NCBI GenBank assembly: GCA_013396915.1
Contig: VWZL01001934.1
Location: 79,122-143,121, forward strand
Source of the DNA: Stercorarius parasiticus
Lineage: Eukaryota; Chordata; Aves; Charadriiformes; Stercorariidae
Reading direction: 5' to 3'
DNA: 64,000 nt
Part shown: positions 24,478-46,698 of the stretch, in pieces
How positions within the stretch are numbered: the stretch's first letter is position 1
Layout of the letters: each line of letters opens with the position of its first letter
Position numbers and translations under genes: made by a program
Notes under the pieces: generated by a model
Told to the model about the DNA's origin: nothing
The model's database searches: none
What the model saw: only the letters and a program-made list of their open reading frames with translations

Positions 24478-24972
24478 TCTGGATAAACTCCAAGCAAATA
24501 TGTATCTCTGCAATACAGATTTTTGTCACACTGTTTAGAGGGGAAAAAAAAGTCCCAAACAGGCCATGCATAGTTTCCAGAGCAAATTGCACCAGTCTTC
24601 ATTTCTGCTCTCAGTTTTTAAGGCTGCAATGACTGTTGTAACAGCAGAATGTGTTACGGCCAAATTTTTGTTGACTGAACAACAGCAACTCTTGGTGATC
24701 ACTGGTGTTTGCTCTAGGCACCTTCCAGGTGTGTAACTGTTTTTGAAGCAAAGCCTAGCTTAAAGTAGTTATCTTTATTGTCTTGGGTGGAAGGTGTGTA
24801 TGTTTAATTGTTGGTTGCTGGCTTATTACACAATGATTTTGATGTAAGGGTAGAGATAGTAGTTCTTTTCATGGGTGCATGTTAAGAAAGCTGGAAAAAC
24901 AAGTCCTCCCTCAGCTTTAATTTATAAAATATTGTTCTAAGCACAACCTGTATCTGTTCTCCTACTGTGCAG

Positions 24973-25093
24973 GTTTATTGTGAAACAGTTGCAACGTCAA
25001 TGAGACATTAGCTGTAAACCACATACCACAAGCGTTCGTTCAGTGTTATCTACGGAAGATGCAGTGTTCTAGTGCATACCTCTGAAGGATCTG
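24973..25093 (+). other. C1orf159 exon 2 (5' UTR) with two upstream ORFs
   Basis: Bounded by an acceptor (tctcctactgtgcag) and a consensus donor (gtaagt at 25,094), 121 nt. It contains two upstream ATGs, each closed within the exon: ATG-AGA-CAT-TAG at 25,000-25,011 and a frame of eight codons plus TGA at 25,059-25,085. Neither overlaps the main start at 30,001. The exon is inferred from splice signals and its place between the CpG island and the first coding exon. Transcript evidence would be needed for certainty. Confidence 0.55.
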
Positions 25094-26553
25094 GTAAGTC
25101 AGAGTTTAGGCCTTTACAAGTCTGTTGTTTGTGAGACTGTGTTTTAACTTTTCTGGTACTACTGTTTTATCATGGCTACTTGAAGGTCATATCAGAATTT
25201 AGAAGCCTTTGGCAGCAGAATGAGCGTGGTAACAGTTTCAAACTCCGATCTGCTGAGTGAATTATAAAACCACCTGAAATTTAGGCAATATTTCTTTTTA
25301 CTGCCACCTTTTTTCATGTACCTGAAAAAATTACCTTGCTCAAACAATGCTCCAGCAACACTTTAAGCAAGAAAGGTAGTGATAATACAACAGAAATGAT
25401 AGATATGTTGGCTGTATGTATGGAAAATGTAGGCACAAAGATGAATTAAACAACACTTGCTTCCAAGAGTGGGAGGAAAAAGTCTTTTAGTGCTTAGCGT
25501 TCATGAATTGTTTGTGTTCTTTTTTCAAAAGCAACAAGAGGAAGAATTCCCTTAGTGAATCTTGATGTGTTTAGCTTATGTGTATTGTGGCACTTGAGAT
25601 ACAAGTTGACAGTGATTTGAGATTTGTTTCAAATGTGGAACTCTGGTGTGAAATACTTGTTTTAATTAAAATGTCTGTGTTCTCAAAACTGTGTTGGCAT
25701 CTCAAGCATAAATACTTTCTAATTTGGGCTCCAGTTTGTGCATGACATTATCTTTTTTTTCCATAATCCAAAGAGAAGACGCTGCCAAACATGAAACACG
25801 TTCCATGGGCTTGTAAATTGTTTTGCTGAGGGTATCTGATTCTGATCAAATCCATGTACTTAATTTAAAAACTAAAGCTTCAGCTACTTCATTCAGAGGC
25901 ACAGTTAGTATTTGTGTGTACTGAATGTCTTGGAGGCTCTAGGGCTTTTTCCTTTCTAAAATTAAAATTATGGTGTAAAATATTGTTCGTGTTGGCAACA
26001 GAATGGTTATGATTGACTTGTGGCTAGAAAGCAGTAAAATGAGTTGTGTTAATTCCGTGGTTTTGTACAGGGAGACCAATTAACAGTACAAATCCCTACT
26101 TGAAGTTGCTGTCTTGTTTGGAAGTTCTGCACTTGATTTACAAGTCACAAGCTCTCGCCAACCTTGCTGAGGTGTGGCACAACCAGACTTTAGGAACACT
26201 ATATAAGTTTTTCATATTTTTACATATAAAGAATATGGATGCCTAAGTCTGTCTGATATCTTTCATGGGCATTACCCTAAAAAAAAGTGGATATCTATTA
26301 TTACCTTCATGGCTTGAATTTCTGCCTCATTCAGACAGGTGTTATTTATATATTCTATTAATAGGCTTCTATTTTTTACTGGCTGATAGAGAATCCAGCA
26401 GGATGTCAAGAAGTGATTCTGGGACCTGGAGTAAAATGTAAATTGAGTAAACATAACAAACATCTAATATGTTTGGAAGCTTTAAAGCAGATTGTTCATC
26501 TCTGCTTTCTTTTTCCCGCAGTTAAAACTGGTTCAAACAAAAAACAACAACAA

Positions 26554-26586
<33 letters not shown>
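26554..26586. repeat. (TG)n(TA)n microsatellite, intron 2
   Basis: About 10 TG units run directly into about 7 TA units. A compound dinucleotide repeat in C1orf159 intron 2. Confidence 0.95.
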
Positions 26587-28782
26587 AAAAAGAAGCTTAG
26601 ATATTGTCTCTCTCTCACAGAAATAAAAAATATTGGCTGATGATTTGAGGGCAAATAGATTTCGTGTCCTATTTCTACTGGAACAGCTGCAGGGCAGATG
26701 TTCTAGTTTGTTCGAATCACTACTGGCTGTGAACAAATATCTGCCCATAAATGCAACAGTATTGTTGATTAGTATCTTCATGTATTTCAGGAATGGAAAT
26801 ACAACTAATATTGACCTTATTGTGTATAACTCTCTGCATGCATAAAAAGGAGGATTGGGTGCTTGGAAGTGGCTAGTTTCACAAAGGTTTTCTTGTTTGG
26901 TATGACTTATTCCTGAAAATAAATATTTTTCTAGATAACAGGAATATACTTGTTTAAACAAATTGCCTTTTTCATGTGCCTTTTCTTAGTGTTTACAGTT
27001 ATTATAATAATTGGGTATTGTCAAAAATCTGTGCATAGCATCCAAAATGATGAAGAATTTATCAGCAAATGTCTTTACCAAGTCTTAACTATTTTCCCTA
27101 GTGGAAGTCTTTCTCAGCCAAAAAGCAGCTTTTCATTTCTGAAGACAGACTGTGGAAAACTGATACGTAATAAGGCAAACTCTCTGTATGTATTTGTTTA
27201 GGATACATCCATCCCTATGCACATCCAGAGGATTGTTTTAACATTAGACTCTGCTGGACTGCCTCAAAAAACACTAAAGTTGTGTTACTCAACTTTTACT
27301 GCACTAGAAAAGGCATAAAAAGAAAAAAAATCACCTGTTTTTTAAAGGTTAAATGTGCAAATTAAAGTTACACCCAATGTGATCTAACACAGAATTATTC
27401 ATAGCATTTATATAAGTACTTTTACACTGTCATACACAACTGGAAAGCTCTCTGTCAGATTCCATAAGTGCAAGGCCTACATCAGCGATCATTTACAGTG
27501 TCGTAAGTAGCTTCTCTTCTGCTCAAATGTGCTCAAGAAGAAACTGTTACTGTGAAAGCTATAAGCTAGGTGCTTTTTGGGGTGTGTACTGCATTCTAGA
27601 AAGGTTGTCTCCTTTCGTCTTCTGAGATGACTTCACCTTTTTGTTAAAATAGGTGTTTGTGTTTTAGGTCTCTTGTCACCTTGGGTATTGTTTGAAAAAT
27701 AACATTAAAGCTTTTTAGTCAGCAATTGATGAGCTTAGCTTTAGCTTAGAAGTGTATCTTTCCATCCTTGTGTAAAATTCCCAAAGCTAAATTTCCCCTG
27801 CTGTTGTTGGCAGTGCCATCGCTTTCCAGCAGTTCTGTAAACTGCCATAATCCATCTTAATTTTCACTTCAGGATGTGGTGGTGGAACCATTGCTGAAGC
27901 TAACTAGCTCTTAGTATCTCATTCTGGAGAATCTCTGTATTGTACAAAGGCTCCTTGCTGCTTACATTGCTTGGTTCCTATAATCTACATTGCCAACAGC
28001 AAGGGTAATCAGGTGCTGTCTTGGCCTTTGTCAGCGAGCGTTGCATCTGTAGCGTGCTTATATTGACTGTCCGCTTTTCATTTTATTATAGGTGTCATTT
28101 TATTTATGTGTATCTAAATGTGAACTGATGAAGTCGTGGATGCTGCAGCTTGATGCTGACAGACTTGACATCCATTGTTACGCTTAAATTGGAAGGCATC
28201 ATGACAGTGCAAGCTTTTCCCGCTCTGCCCCACTCCTCACTAACTCTAGAAATTAGTTGTAGCAGTAAAACTGGAATTTGGTTTTCAGGATTTTCAGTCC
28301 TTGATCTCGGAGCTTTCAGCTGATAGCAGAGGATAATAATAAGTTTTCCCACCAAGCTGAACTAATCTTGTTTTGAAGTTGAGGCAACAGGCTATGTCTA
28401 AGTGATTTAAAATACTGAACGGAAATTAGTCATAGGAACTGCTCAATCATTTTTGTTCTTCAGAAAAACAGCTTGCCAAGGGTCGTGATACATATTTTGC
28501 AGTAATTTAAAACTCATCCACTGGATTTTTAATTAACAAAAATAGTAACAAATTTCAGTTTGTGAAATGAGTCACTAAAGGAGTTTTCCCCTACAGTTGA
28601 AGGCTTCCTTTCAGACACTTTCCTCTTATTAAGCTCTGGTTAGAAAACCTTATCTGTCCCCATGTTTTATTTACAATGTGAAATACTATGTTTTCCTGTA
28701 GCTACCAGGCTGGTACAGTAGTTCTGACAACTGGATGTGGCTTCCAACATTATATTGACCATAAGAATAGGCAGGTATTATA

Positions 28783-29260
28783 ATATGCTGGAACATGTCC
28801 AGAGAAGGGCCATGAGGATGATCAGAGGGCTGGAGCACCTCTCCAATGAGGACAGACTGAGAGAGCTGGGGTTGTTCAGTCTGGAGAAAAGAAGGAAAGA
28901 AGGCTCCAGGGAGACCTTACAGTGGCCTACCAGTATCTTAAGGGGGCCTACAAGAAAGCTGCTGAGGGACTTTTTAGGATGTCGGGTAATGGTAGGACTA
29001 GAGGGAATGGATTAAAACTAGAGATGGGTCAATTCAGATTGGATGTTAGGAAGAAGTTCTTCACCGTGAGGGTGGTGAGACACTGGAACAGGTTGCCCAG
29101 AGAGGTGGTAGAAGCCCCATCCCTGGAAGTTCTTAAGGCCAGGCTGGATGGGGCTCTGAGCAACCTGATCTAGTGGGAGGTGTCCCTGCCCATGGCAGGG
29201 GGGTTGGAACTAGATGATCTTTAAGGTCCCTTCCAACCCTAACAATTCTATGATTCTATG
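28783..29260 (+). mobile_element. CR1 LINE fragment, 5'-truncated, intron 2
   Basis: About 480 bp in forward orientation. It starts within the C-terminal part of ORF2 (retains [19 protein letters not shown] near 28,790-28,850 and [19 protein letters not shown] near 29,070-29,130), then the 3' UTR ('ggtcccttccaaccctaac') and the terminal octamers (attctatgattctatg). A frameshift separates the two coding remnants. It lies in the sense orientation of the host gene. Confidence 0.95.
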
Positions 29261-30000
29261 AATATAGGGAGTGTCCGAACAACGGAGCATGACGTGGTGC
29301 CTTTTAGTTTATCCAAACAATTTAATGTAAAAAATGTGGACTGTCTTTAGGTTATATGTGGAGTTTTATGGCACAAGTGGAGGGGAAAAACCCAAGGCTT
29401 GTAGCAGACTGTCCACAATATTCTGTTCCATACTGAGAAAGTCTGTTCTCAGGCAATTGAGAAATACTACTTATTAACAGACAGACTTCATTAATGCTTC
29501 ATGACTGTGCTGTCATGGGAGAAATTAATTGCATATTGCCTTTTCAGAGTGGCGTATGCTCTCTGTCCTGATACAAATCCATCACAGTTCAATGCTGCTG
29601 CCAGAAGAGCCTGTAACTGTGGGGAGGCTTATCAGTGGCGGTGCCAGGCGGTAACCATTCTATTGCAATCACATTGATTTTTAGATCCTGGGTGTGGAAT
29701 AGTCTCTGCATGGCCCAGCTTGGAGCAGGCTGATAAGACTCCTTGTTTCTTAGCAACCACGGTCTGCCATAGCCAGAAACCTGCCCCTCTGCAGCTGGAG
29801 GGAAAATTCTGAATGTCTCAAATTTGTATCTTGAACCAAGGTAAGTCATCCCCCCGGTGTATTTAAAGGCCTTTGCATTCAAATAAAAGGAATGTGTTGG
29901 CAAAAGTTCCTCAATAAAGGGAAAGCATAACTTCTCTGTCATTAATAAAACGTTCTAATTTCTTTCCCTATTCTTATTTAGACCTGTGTCTTTCCTGGGC

Positions 30001-39907
<9,907 letters not shown>

Positions 39908-40849
39908 CCTTCATTCTTGACTGAGGACTTTATAAGTGTACACAGTGTCGAAGAAACTTTTTCGGAATCCACTGAAGTGCCAGGAAAACATCACAAGCAG
40001 CTGACCTAAATGGAAGCCCAATTACTGTGTCAAAGGGTTTGTGCCAAATGTTAACAGAGAAATGAACTAATGCAAAGATACTGACGGCAGGCTACATCCA
40101 GTTCGGTGAACTGCTTTGGTGATCTTGAAATGCACTATTCCAGCTCTGAGGTTTCATTTGTCTCCTACAGATGCTGTGTTTAAAATCTTTAAAGAATCTA
40201 CCTTTCTTTGGTACACTTTCAACTTTGGCAAGTTCTTCCTGTGTTGTGATGTGTTCTGTGTCCCCAGAGCTGAATGTCTCGGTGCCAACACAAAACAATG
40301 GGATTACTCAAGGATGTGGACTTGTTCGAAGGAGCCACTTGTCAGTGCTAACACTAAGTGCCACTGCTTTACTGTTGTAGGACAACATAACAATAATTAA
40401 CATGCAGTATCTTTTTGAAGCAAAAAATGATGCCTCCTGGAACATCCTCTTCAGCCTATGACATAGCTGGCCCTGGTTTTTAACTGTGAATATAGACCCA
40501 CTATCCAGATACTGTTGTTCTTGGTGCTTTTGAAGGCTGTGGTCAGTATGGGTCCAATCCCAAGTGGGGGAATTTGTTGGGAAGCTTTTCCAATCGGCTT
40601 CAGCTCAGTCCTTGAACAGAGAGCCATTTGCTATGGCTTTGTAACTGATAGGCTGCTATGTCTGTCCTGCAAAGACTGTCTCCACTAGTTTCCTTCCCTG
40701 AACGCAGAAGTGGAAGGGAAATCAAAATACCTGTGGGGTGGCTGTGCATCCATTGGACATGTCAGTGAGTCTTGAGATGAACTGGAGGGGTCAGGTGAAT
40801 TTCTGCCAATGCAATAAGGGGTTTCTTTGGTTAAGCCCTTCGTTAACTT

Positions 40850-40876
40850 GCCTGACATCCGCCGGTCAGGCGGATG
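40850..40876 (+). repeat. GC-rich stem-loop with two alternative pairings, 3' UTR
   Basis: CATCCGCC (40,856-40,863) pairs perfectly with GGCGGATG (40,869-40,876) around a 5-nt loop. The overlapping GCCTGAC (40,850-40,856) pairs with GTCAGGC (40,865-40,871). The two foldings are mutually exclusive. Confidence 0.85.
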
Positions 40877-41677
40877 AAAGTGCCAGCCTAAAGAGCTCTC
40901 GCTCTCAGATGCTTGTTCTTGCCTGTCTTATGCCAGCTGTGTGGCTGAGTACTCACTTGATCAGGAAATTGAAGTAGCTGCAAAATAAGGGTTTTTTTTC
41001 CTAGCATGGTTGACTCTGTTGCCATGTGAACACATGTATCAGCATAATGGGCGCAGTGGTATGGGCATAAGAGTGGGTGACTGGGAAATAAGTGAAAAAC
41101 CTGAGGCTGCTAAATTGGTTAAGTGTCACTGTCACCATATGTGAAATTATAACTATGCAGCTTGTGCATTCCCACCTACCTGTGTTGCTGTTGCCTGTTT
41201 TGGTTTAGCTGGCACTCCAGTATGGGTCTATGCTCCTAAAATAACTTACTTGGAAGCTCTTCATCAGCATCTACTGGCATGAACATAAACTGGAACAGTC
41301 GGTTCTCTTTTTCAGGAAAATGTGAACATAACTGTCTTGAGCTGACATGACACCCATATGGAAAGTCCAAACCTTGTCATCCAGATTCCCTTTTCTCTGT
41401 GGTTAAAAGCTTATTCAAAGCTAGGAGATGAGAACTAGGATGGGAGGAGATATATTTATCTTATTGAATAGACCTGGTTTTATGTTAGTTTCAGTGCAGT
41501 TGTATTTACTTTTATCTCTCTCCTTACAAGGTCATGAGATCTCTTGTAGCATCCAAACAAGCTAGGGCAAAGACTGGGGATAAAGAACAAATCATGAAGA
41601 GGTCCCTGTGCCAAAAAAAAACCAACCCTGAATTGCTGTATGGAGAAACTTAAGATTGTCTTTCTGCCACAATGATA

Positions 41678-41683
41678 AATAAA
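41678..41683 (+). terminator. Proximal poly(A) signal AATAAA
   Basis: AATAAA within gataaataaaattttt, followed by a T-rich stretch. Would shorten the 3' UTR to about 1.8 kb. Confidence 0.55.
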
Positions 41684-42492
41684 ATTTTTATTCTATTGGA
41701 CAAAACTAAAGACAGCAGACAATGCCATTTTGAGACCCTTCAGCTTCCAGTATGAAATGTGCTTTATAGTTCATGTGTTCCAAGTTCAGGAGGCAGCAGT
41801 TTTGTTTCTGTCATTCTGATGTCTTTTTATCGTTGTGCTACTGTGATTTTCCAGAGGTAGGAATTATGTCTGGAGGTCATAGGGTTTTTTTCCTGAACTT
41901 AGTTGCTGAATATTTTCCTAACCGCTAAGGAAAAGGAGTAACTATGCAAATAATGCCAAGAAACTGCACCTTTGAAAGCAGGGAGTTTCTGCTTGCGAAT
42001 CTGTCAATGATAGTGCATTCTTGTATTGCTTAGTTGCTAATGTATTATTTCTGCACGTAAATTATTGAAGGATTGTTCATGTCATTGTACTGTCTGAACC
42101 CTATCTTATCCTTAAGTGCATATTGTAACTTAATGTCAAGCGTCTAGTGCTCTTACTTCCTTGCAGTCAAGTTTTTCTCAATGATAACTACTCCCTTCCC
42201 CTTCCCACACTCTTCCCTCTCCCCTCCAGCAACTGTTTTAAATGCAGCAGATATTTTTACTATTTTCTTTGCGTTTCAGGAACTGTTCAGCTTTTGTTAC
42301 TGCTGTCTGACACAGTGGACTCCTGGTCTAAACAGTTTCTCATTTGTTTGCACTGTCAAATTAAATATATAATGTGGTGTTTTGGTTTTCATCTCCCTTC
42401 AAAATAATAATGCGTACCTATATATATTTTTAAAAATTGGCTTTAATGAACCCTGATATTTAATGTATTTGTATATTTTTAAATTGTGCCAA

Positions 42493-42498
42493 AATAAA
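42493..42498 (+). terminator. Distal poly(A) signal AATAAA
   Basis: AATAAA in ccaaaataaacat, preceded by TGTATATTTTT-type U-rich auxiliary sequence and followed about 10-20 nt later by a T run and TGTGG (downstream element). The best candidate for the gene's main 3' end. Confidence 0.75.
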
Positions 42499-45351
42499 CA
42501 TATTTGAGCTTTTTTTTGGTAATGACTGTGGAGGTCATTCATGCGTTTCCTTTTCAAGCACAAAATGAAGGGAGCAAAATCAGCACCTGAAGTAGATCAT
42601 TGTTTCAGCTCATATGGCATGTTACCTCCACCAGAACTGAAGTTAAAAAAAAAAAAGTTTGCTGAATGATCCTGCCCAGTTCTGCAGTAGGAGAGCCAGG
42701 CTGTTCTTCTGCAGACTATATTTTCACACCTTATAGCCATAACCATATGGCAAAAGCCACCCATAATGGCCTTACCTGTAGTGAGAATGTAGCTTTAGTA
42801 AATGACAGAATTTTTACATTAGTGTATGTTTTATTCAAAAAAGATAGGAGGAGTAGCAAGAAAACTCCAGAAGAGGAGCTGGTAAATGGTGCTAAACATA
42901 CCAGAAGTTGAGATAATCAGGATAACTTCTTATCAATTGAAGTGAAGATGATGGTCTTGGGTTTGGGGGTTTGGATATCTTCCCCCATCTGATCTCTGGT
43001 TAATTTTTAAAAAGTGTGGTGGTGTTCTCCTTTCCCTTCCCTCCCTGGGAATTTGGTACTCTTGTTGGACTTCTTTCTTACATATGTATCTTGTGTTCTT
43101 AACTCTAGTTGCCAAAACAATCCGTAATAACGAGAACTGAGCCAGAGGAAATTGGGATGCTGAGCCACATGGTCCAAAATACTAGTAGTTAAATTCAGCA
43201 ATGCTCTTTTCCCTCGCAAAACTAGGTGAAGTAGCCTGATGCATGAGAAAGATGCTGCTTTTACTGAAGTATGCTGATGAGGAAGAATGAGCCAAATGCT
43301 TTAATGCCTATTGTGCATGCACTGTGGAAAGTCTAATAAACTTTGTTGTCAAAGCCAAGGTGACAGTATCACATACAATGAGAAATTGACCTGGAAAATT
43401 ATCCCACCGGGAGAGAAAGACTTAAAAGTGGATTTGTCAGTTAAATGGACTCTGACCACCATGCACACCAAAATATAACAGCCTTTGGGAAGAGGAAGTA
43501 CTAAGTGTCCTTGCTGTTCGTCACCCGACTGAATTCAGTAGGTGAAAGTTGCAGCAAGTGAACTAGAGAGAGACATGAGTGGATGTACAACAACGGGGGA
43601 CAATTTGAGACTGTATTTTGCACACCTGAGAGGAGCTGTCTCCCTTATCCGTGTGACACCATCTGAAGGTGAGTGTGTTGTAGATGAAAGACTGACAATC
43701 ATTTTGTAAAATTGTAAGTCTAAAACCTTGCATTTCACTAAAATCTATTATCCAGTTGTAGGCTCTCCAGAAGGCTGGTGTCATATGCATAAAGAAGGAA
43801 ACAGAAATGATATTGCATACAGACACTGTAAAGTACTTTACTGTGTGAAATTGCATGAAGTTTGCTCGGTTAACTGATAAAGCTTTGTGCAAACAATGAC
43901 TTGGGTTCAACCCCTAGGCATTAATCAAAGTTCACAGAAACTGTGTTCTGAAGTTGTCTCTTGTGTCTTTCTCCATCTCCCCCACCCCCCACCCTTCTCT
44001 CCACTGCCTCCATCAAAAGCTTCTTGGGAATGTTGCTTGGAAATACACCTGGGATTACAGGCGCAAGTCTGTAACTTCCGGACAGTAAGATGTGAAGGCT
44101 GAAAGCTGTTAAACTATAGAAGAATAGAAAAGAATGGAAGGGTAGGAAAGAAAGTTGCCACAAAAGCTTAAGGCTCTCTCATCTACTTGAGATTTGTAGA
44201 TGGCTGGGCAGAGACATTCAGCGGTGTGTGACTGCACAGAAATGCTGTCTGCTACAAATGGCTGAGCGTAGCAGGAAAGTGGGGCTGTGCTGTGCCGAGC
44301 GAGTGCCTACAATGCTGTGATAGTAACTTTGATTGAGAAAACAAATTAAGTTGTACCTGCTTGCACTCAGAATTAATTTGGTTGTCACTTTATGTTGTTT
44401 GAAAGAATGCACTTAAGATGTAGTCAATATCTGAAGTGTGCTTGTGTTGCTCTTGCTACCAACGCTATGAGGCTTGTTGAAATGTCTAAAGGCTGCTTTG
44501 CATTTTTGTCATTTATTTTTAATGCTCCCTGGTGAGGGGAAAAAAAAATGAAATGATACAGTGTTTATCATTTTAATAGCCTTGACGTATTTTTATTGCT
44601 AACTGATTGGAAGCAACAGTATTCAGATAATTGCACTTCCTGTTTCAGAGCCTGGTGATTTATGTCCCTTAGTAAAGTGTTACAAGTGTTTTAAAGTGAT
44701 GGTTTCAATAAGATGTAACGCAGCTCTGAGGCATTTGCTCCAAATGATTAGGCCTTTACCATTAAGGTGGCTGTATTCTGTTACAGGACTAATACAGAAG
44801 GGGTTACGTTTCAGACATGTCGTACTGATTTTGTAATGAGTGTTGTTCATAAATCAGTCATCTGTTTTGTTGCAATTTTACATCCATCAAATTGTAATGT
44901 TCTCTTCTGCTTCGCAGTCCCAGTCCCCGCAGGAACGCAGTCATTTGGAGTGGAGTGCTCAACTTCCGAAAACGCTCGGGCTGTTCCACAGTGCTGTAGT
45001 ACAGTCCATCAGCTCATCAAATTATTATAACTTGATGATAGTGCCTGTAAAACTCCAATATTTTTTTCTGATGGCAATTACTCCCCTTTAAATACCAATG
45101 CGTAACTGTTCTTTCCTAGAGCATGATCTTTTCTTAGAAACCTTATTCTGCTACTTTCTCTCTGTTATCTCCATAGTGTTCACACTGCAGGCTCCCGAGA
45201 TGCAACCTACAGAGGACAGGAGACAACACCAACATTTGTATGTGCTCCTTACAATGTGAAGAATTCCTAGACGTACATAGTAAAATCTGAAACTTTCAAT
45301 GGCGGTAAGGAAAAGGGAGACTGCAAAAAGAGTTCATTTTAAATAATTAAA

Positions 45352-45376
45352 TATACACACACACACACACACACAC
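45352..45376. repeat. (CA)n microsatellite
   Basis: About 12 uninterrupted CA/AC units after an AT-rich lead-in. Confidence 0.95.
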
Positions 45377-46404
45377 GTTAATTTTAAATGCTGCTCAACC
45401 TATTTTTGGCAGAGCTTAAAACAGCTACAGAAACGTTTTTAGCAGTAATTGTGTCGAAGGTAATGATTTAGGAATAAGTTAACTATGGAGAGGCATATTA
45501 GATAACGAACTGCTAGTTTATAATGTATTGAGAAATGAGCTGTTAGTAGTGAGGTTCAGGACCTTACTTAGACTGAGGGCACTTGCCATTAGATACGTTA
45601 AAATGAGGGAAAAATGCTTTTCATCAGCATCTGCTGCCAATTCATGTCATCCCAAATCATTACTGACTGCAAGTTACTGACTGCTGTGAAATGAGTTTGG
45701 CAGTTCACTTCCCAGCACATAACTGACCATGTCCCAGGCCTCCAGAACTGGGACATTTGGTAATTTGGTCAATATTGCTGCTGCCCTCCCAGCAGAATTG
45801 CATCATGTCTAGTATATTCAAGAATAAGTGTGGGATTTGCGTTCCCCATCACCATCACCCCTTTCTGTGTGAACACTGAGCATACGTCGTGGCTGGCAAA
45901 AAACAAAAAAAGAAGACAAAAATGGCAGTAGGTCATATTTCAATGATGTTGGCTGCCCCATGTCCTTTAAAATTAGAAGCAAACCACAAATCAGTCTTGG
46001 CAGTGCAGAAATTAGGGATGAGACAGAGGATTCTTCAGGTCTTGGGACCTGCATCACCACAGAATTATTTTTAGCATGACCTTATTTGATAAGGCCAAGT
46101 TTACACAGTAAGGTGCAAACAGTCCTTCAGTAGCTTTGCTGCTGCCCTCGTTATAAGTTAGCAGGATTTGAACAAATTCTCCTCTAAAATCTCTACGGCC
46201 TTTATAGCCTGGAAGCGTGCCCATGCTCACACATCCGTCTGAGAGGCATGGGTTCTTGTGAGCTCTGTGGGCAAACAATCCCTGAGTCAGTGCTGGCTAC
46301 TCTCCTGCTGGCTCGGTGAGCTGGCGGGAGCTGATACCCAGTTTTACATGTCTATCTAATGAGAGCTACATGTGTACGGTCCTGAGTCTCCATACTTCAC
46401 ATAG

Positions 46405-46432
46405 CTATGAAATTAAACCTATGAAATTAAAC
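46405..46432. repeat. Perfect tandem duplication of a 14-mer
   Basis: ctatgaaattaaac occurs twice back to back (46,405-46,418 and 46,419-46,432). Confidence 0.9.
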
Positions 46433-46648
46433 CATTGGGAACCTTTGCCACATTCAGCAGAAGTCAAAAAAGCAGGAGGTATGATTAGTTTAATGTTGTG
46501 CTTTGAATCCAAGCAGCTGAGAAAAAGCATGCTCTGCAGCGCTCTGCTCTCTCGCTAAACCTTTAGCATCTGTGCTGACTTAGCTTTCTATTGCTTGTGC
46601 TGACAAACTAAACAGACGAAAGCTTGATAGCAGCTTTCAGTTATGGAG

Positions 46649-46698
46649 CAGTTGATACAAATTGCGATAATCAATTTGTATGTATGTGCTATCAACTG
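46649..46698. repeat. Nested inverted repeat (hairpin of about 50 nt)
   Basis: An inner perfect stem TACAAATTG/CAATTTGTA (46,656-46,664 and 46,672-46,680, 7-nt loop) sits inside an outer perfect stem CAGTTGATA/TATCAACTG (46,649-46,657 and 46,690-46,698), with a 9-nt bulge on the right arm. Confidence 0.85.

Larger units (their letters stand above)
25094..29981 (+). other. C1orf159 intron 2
   Basis: The longest intron (4.9 kb). Apart from the microsatellite and the CR1 copy I see AT-rich unique sequence with no further supported exon. Confidence 0.5.
39908..42515 (+). other. C1orf159 3' UTR (end approximate)
   Basis: About 2.6 kb from the stop codon to the distal poly(A) signal. It is U-rich towards the end and contains a GC-rich stem-loop at 40,850-40,876 and a proximal AATAAA at 41,678. 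Open frames inside it are short and show no coding character. The cleavage site is estimated about 15-20 nt after AATAAA at 42,493, followed by a T-rich element. Confidence 0.7.

Noticed and set aside
44926..45050. Open segment after a possible acceptor (tgcttcgcag)
   Set aside because: Only weak donors follow, and no homologous protein is recognised.
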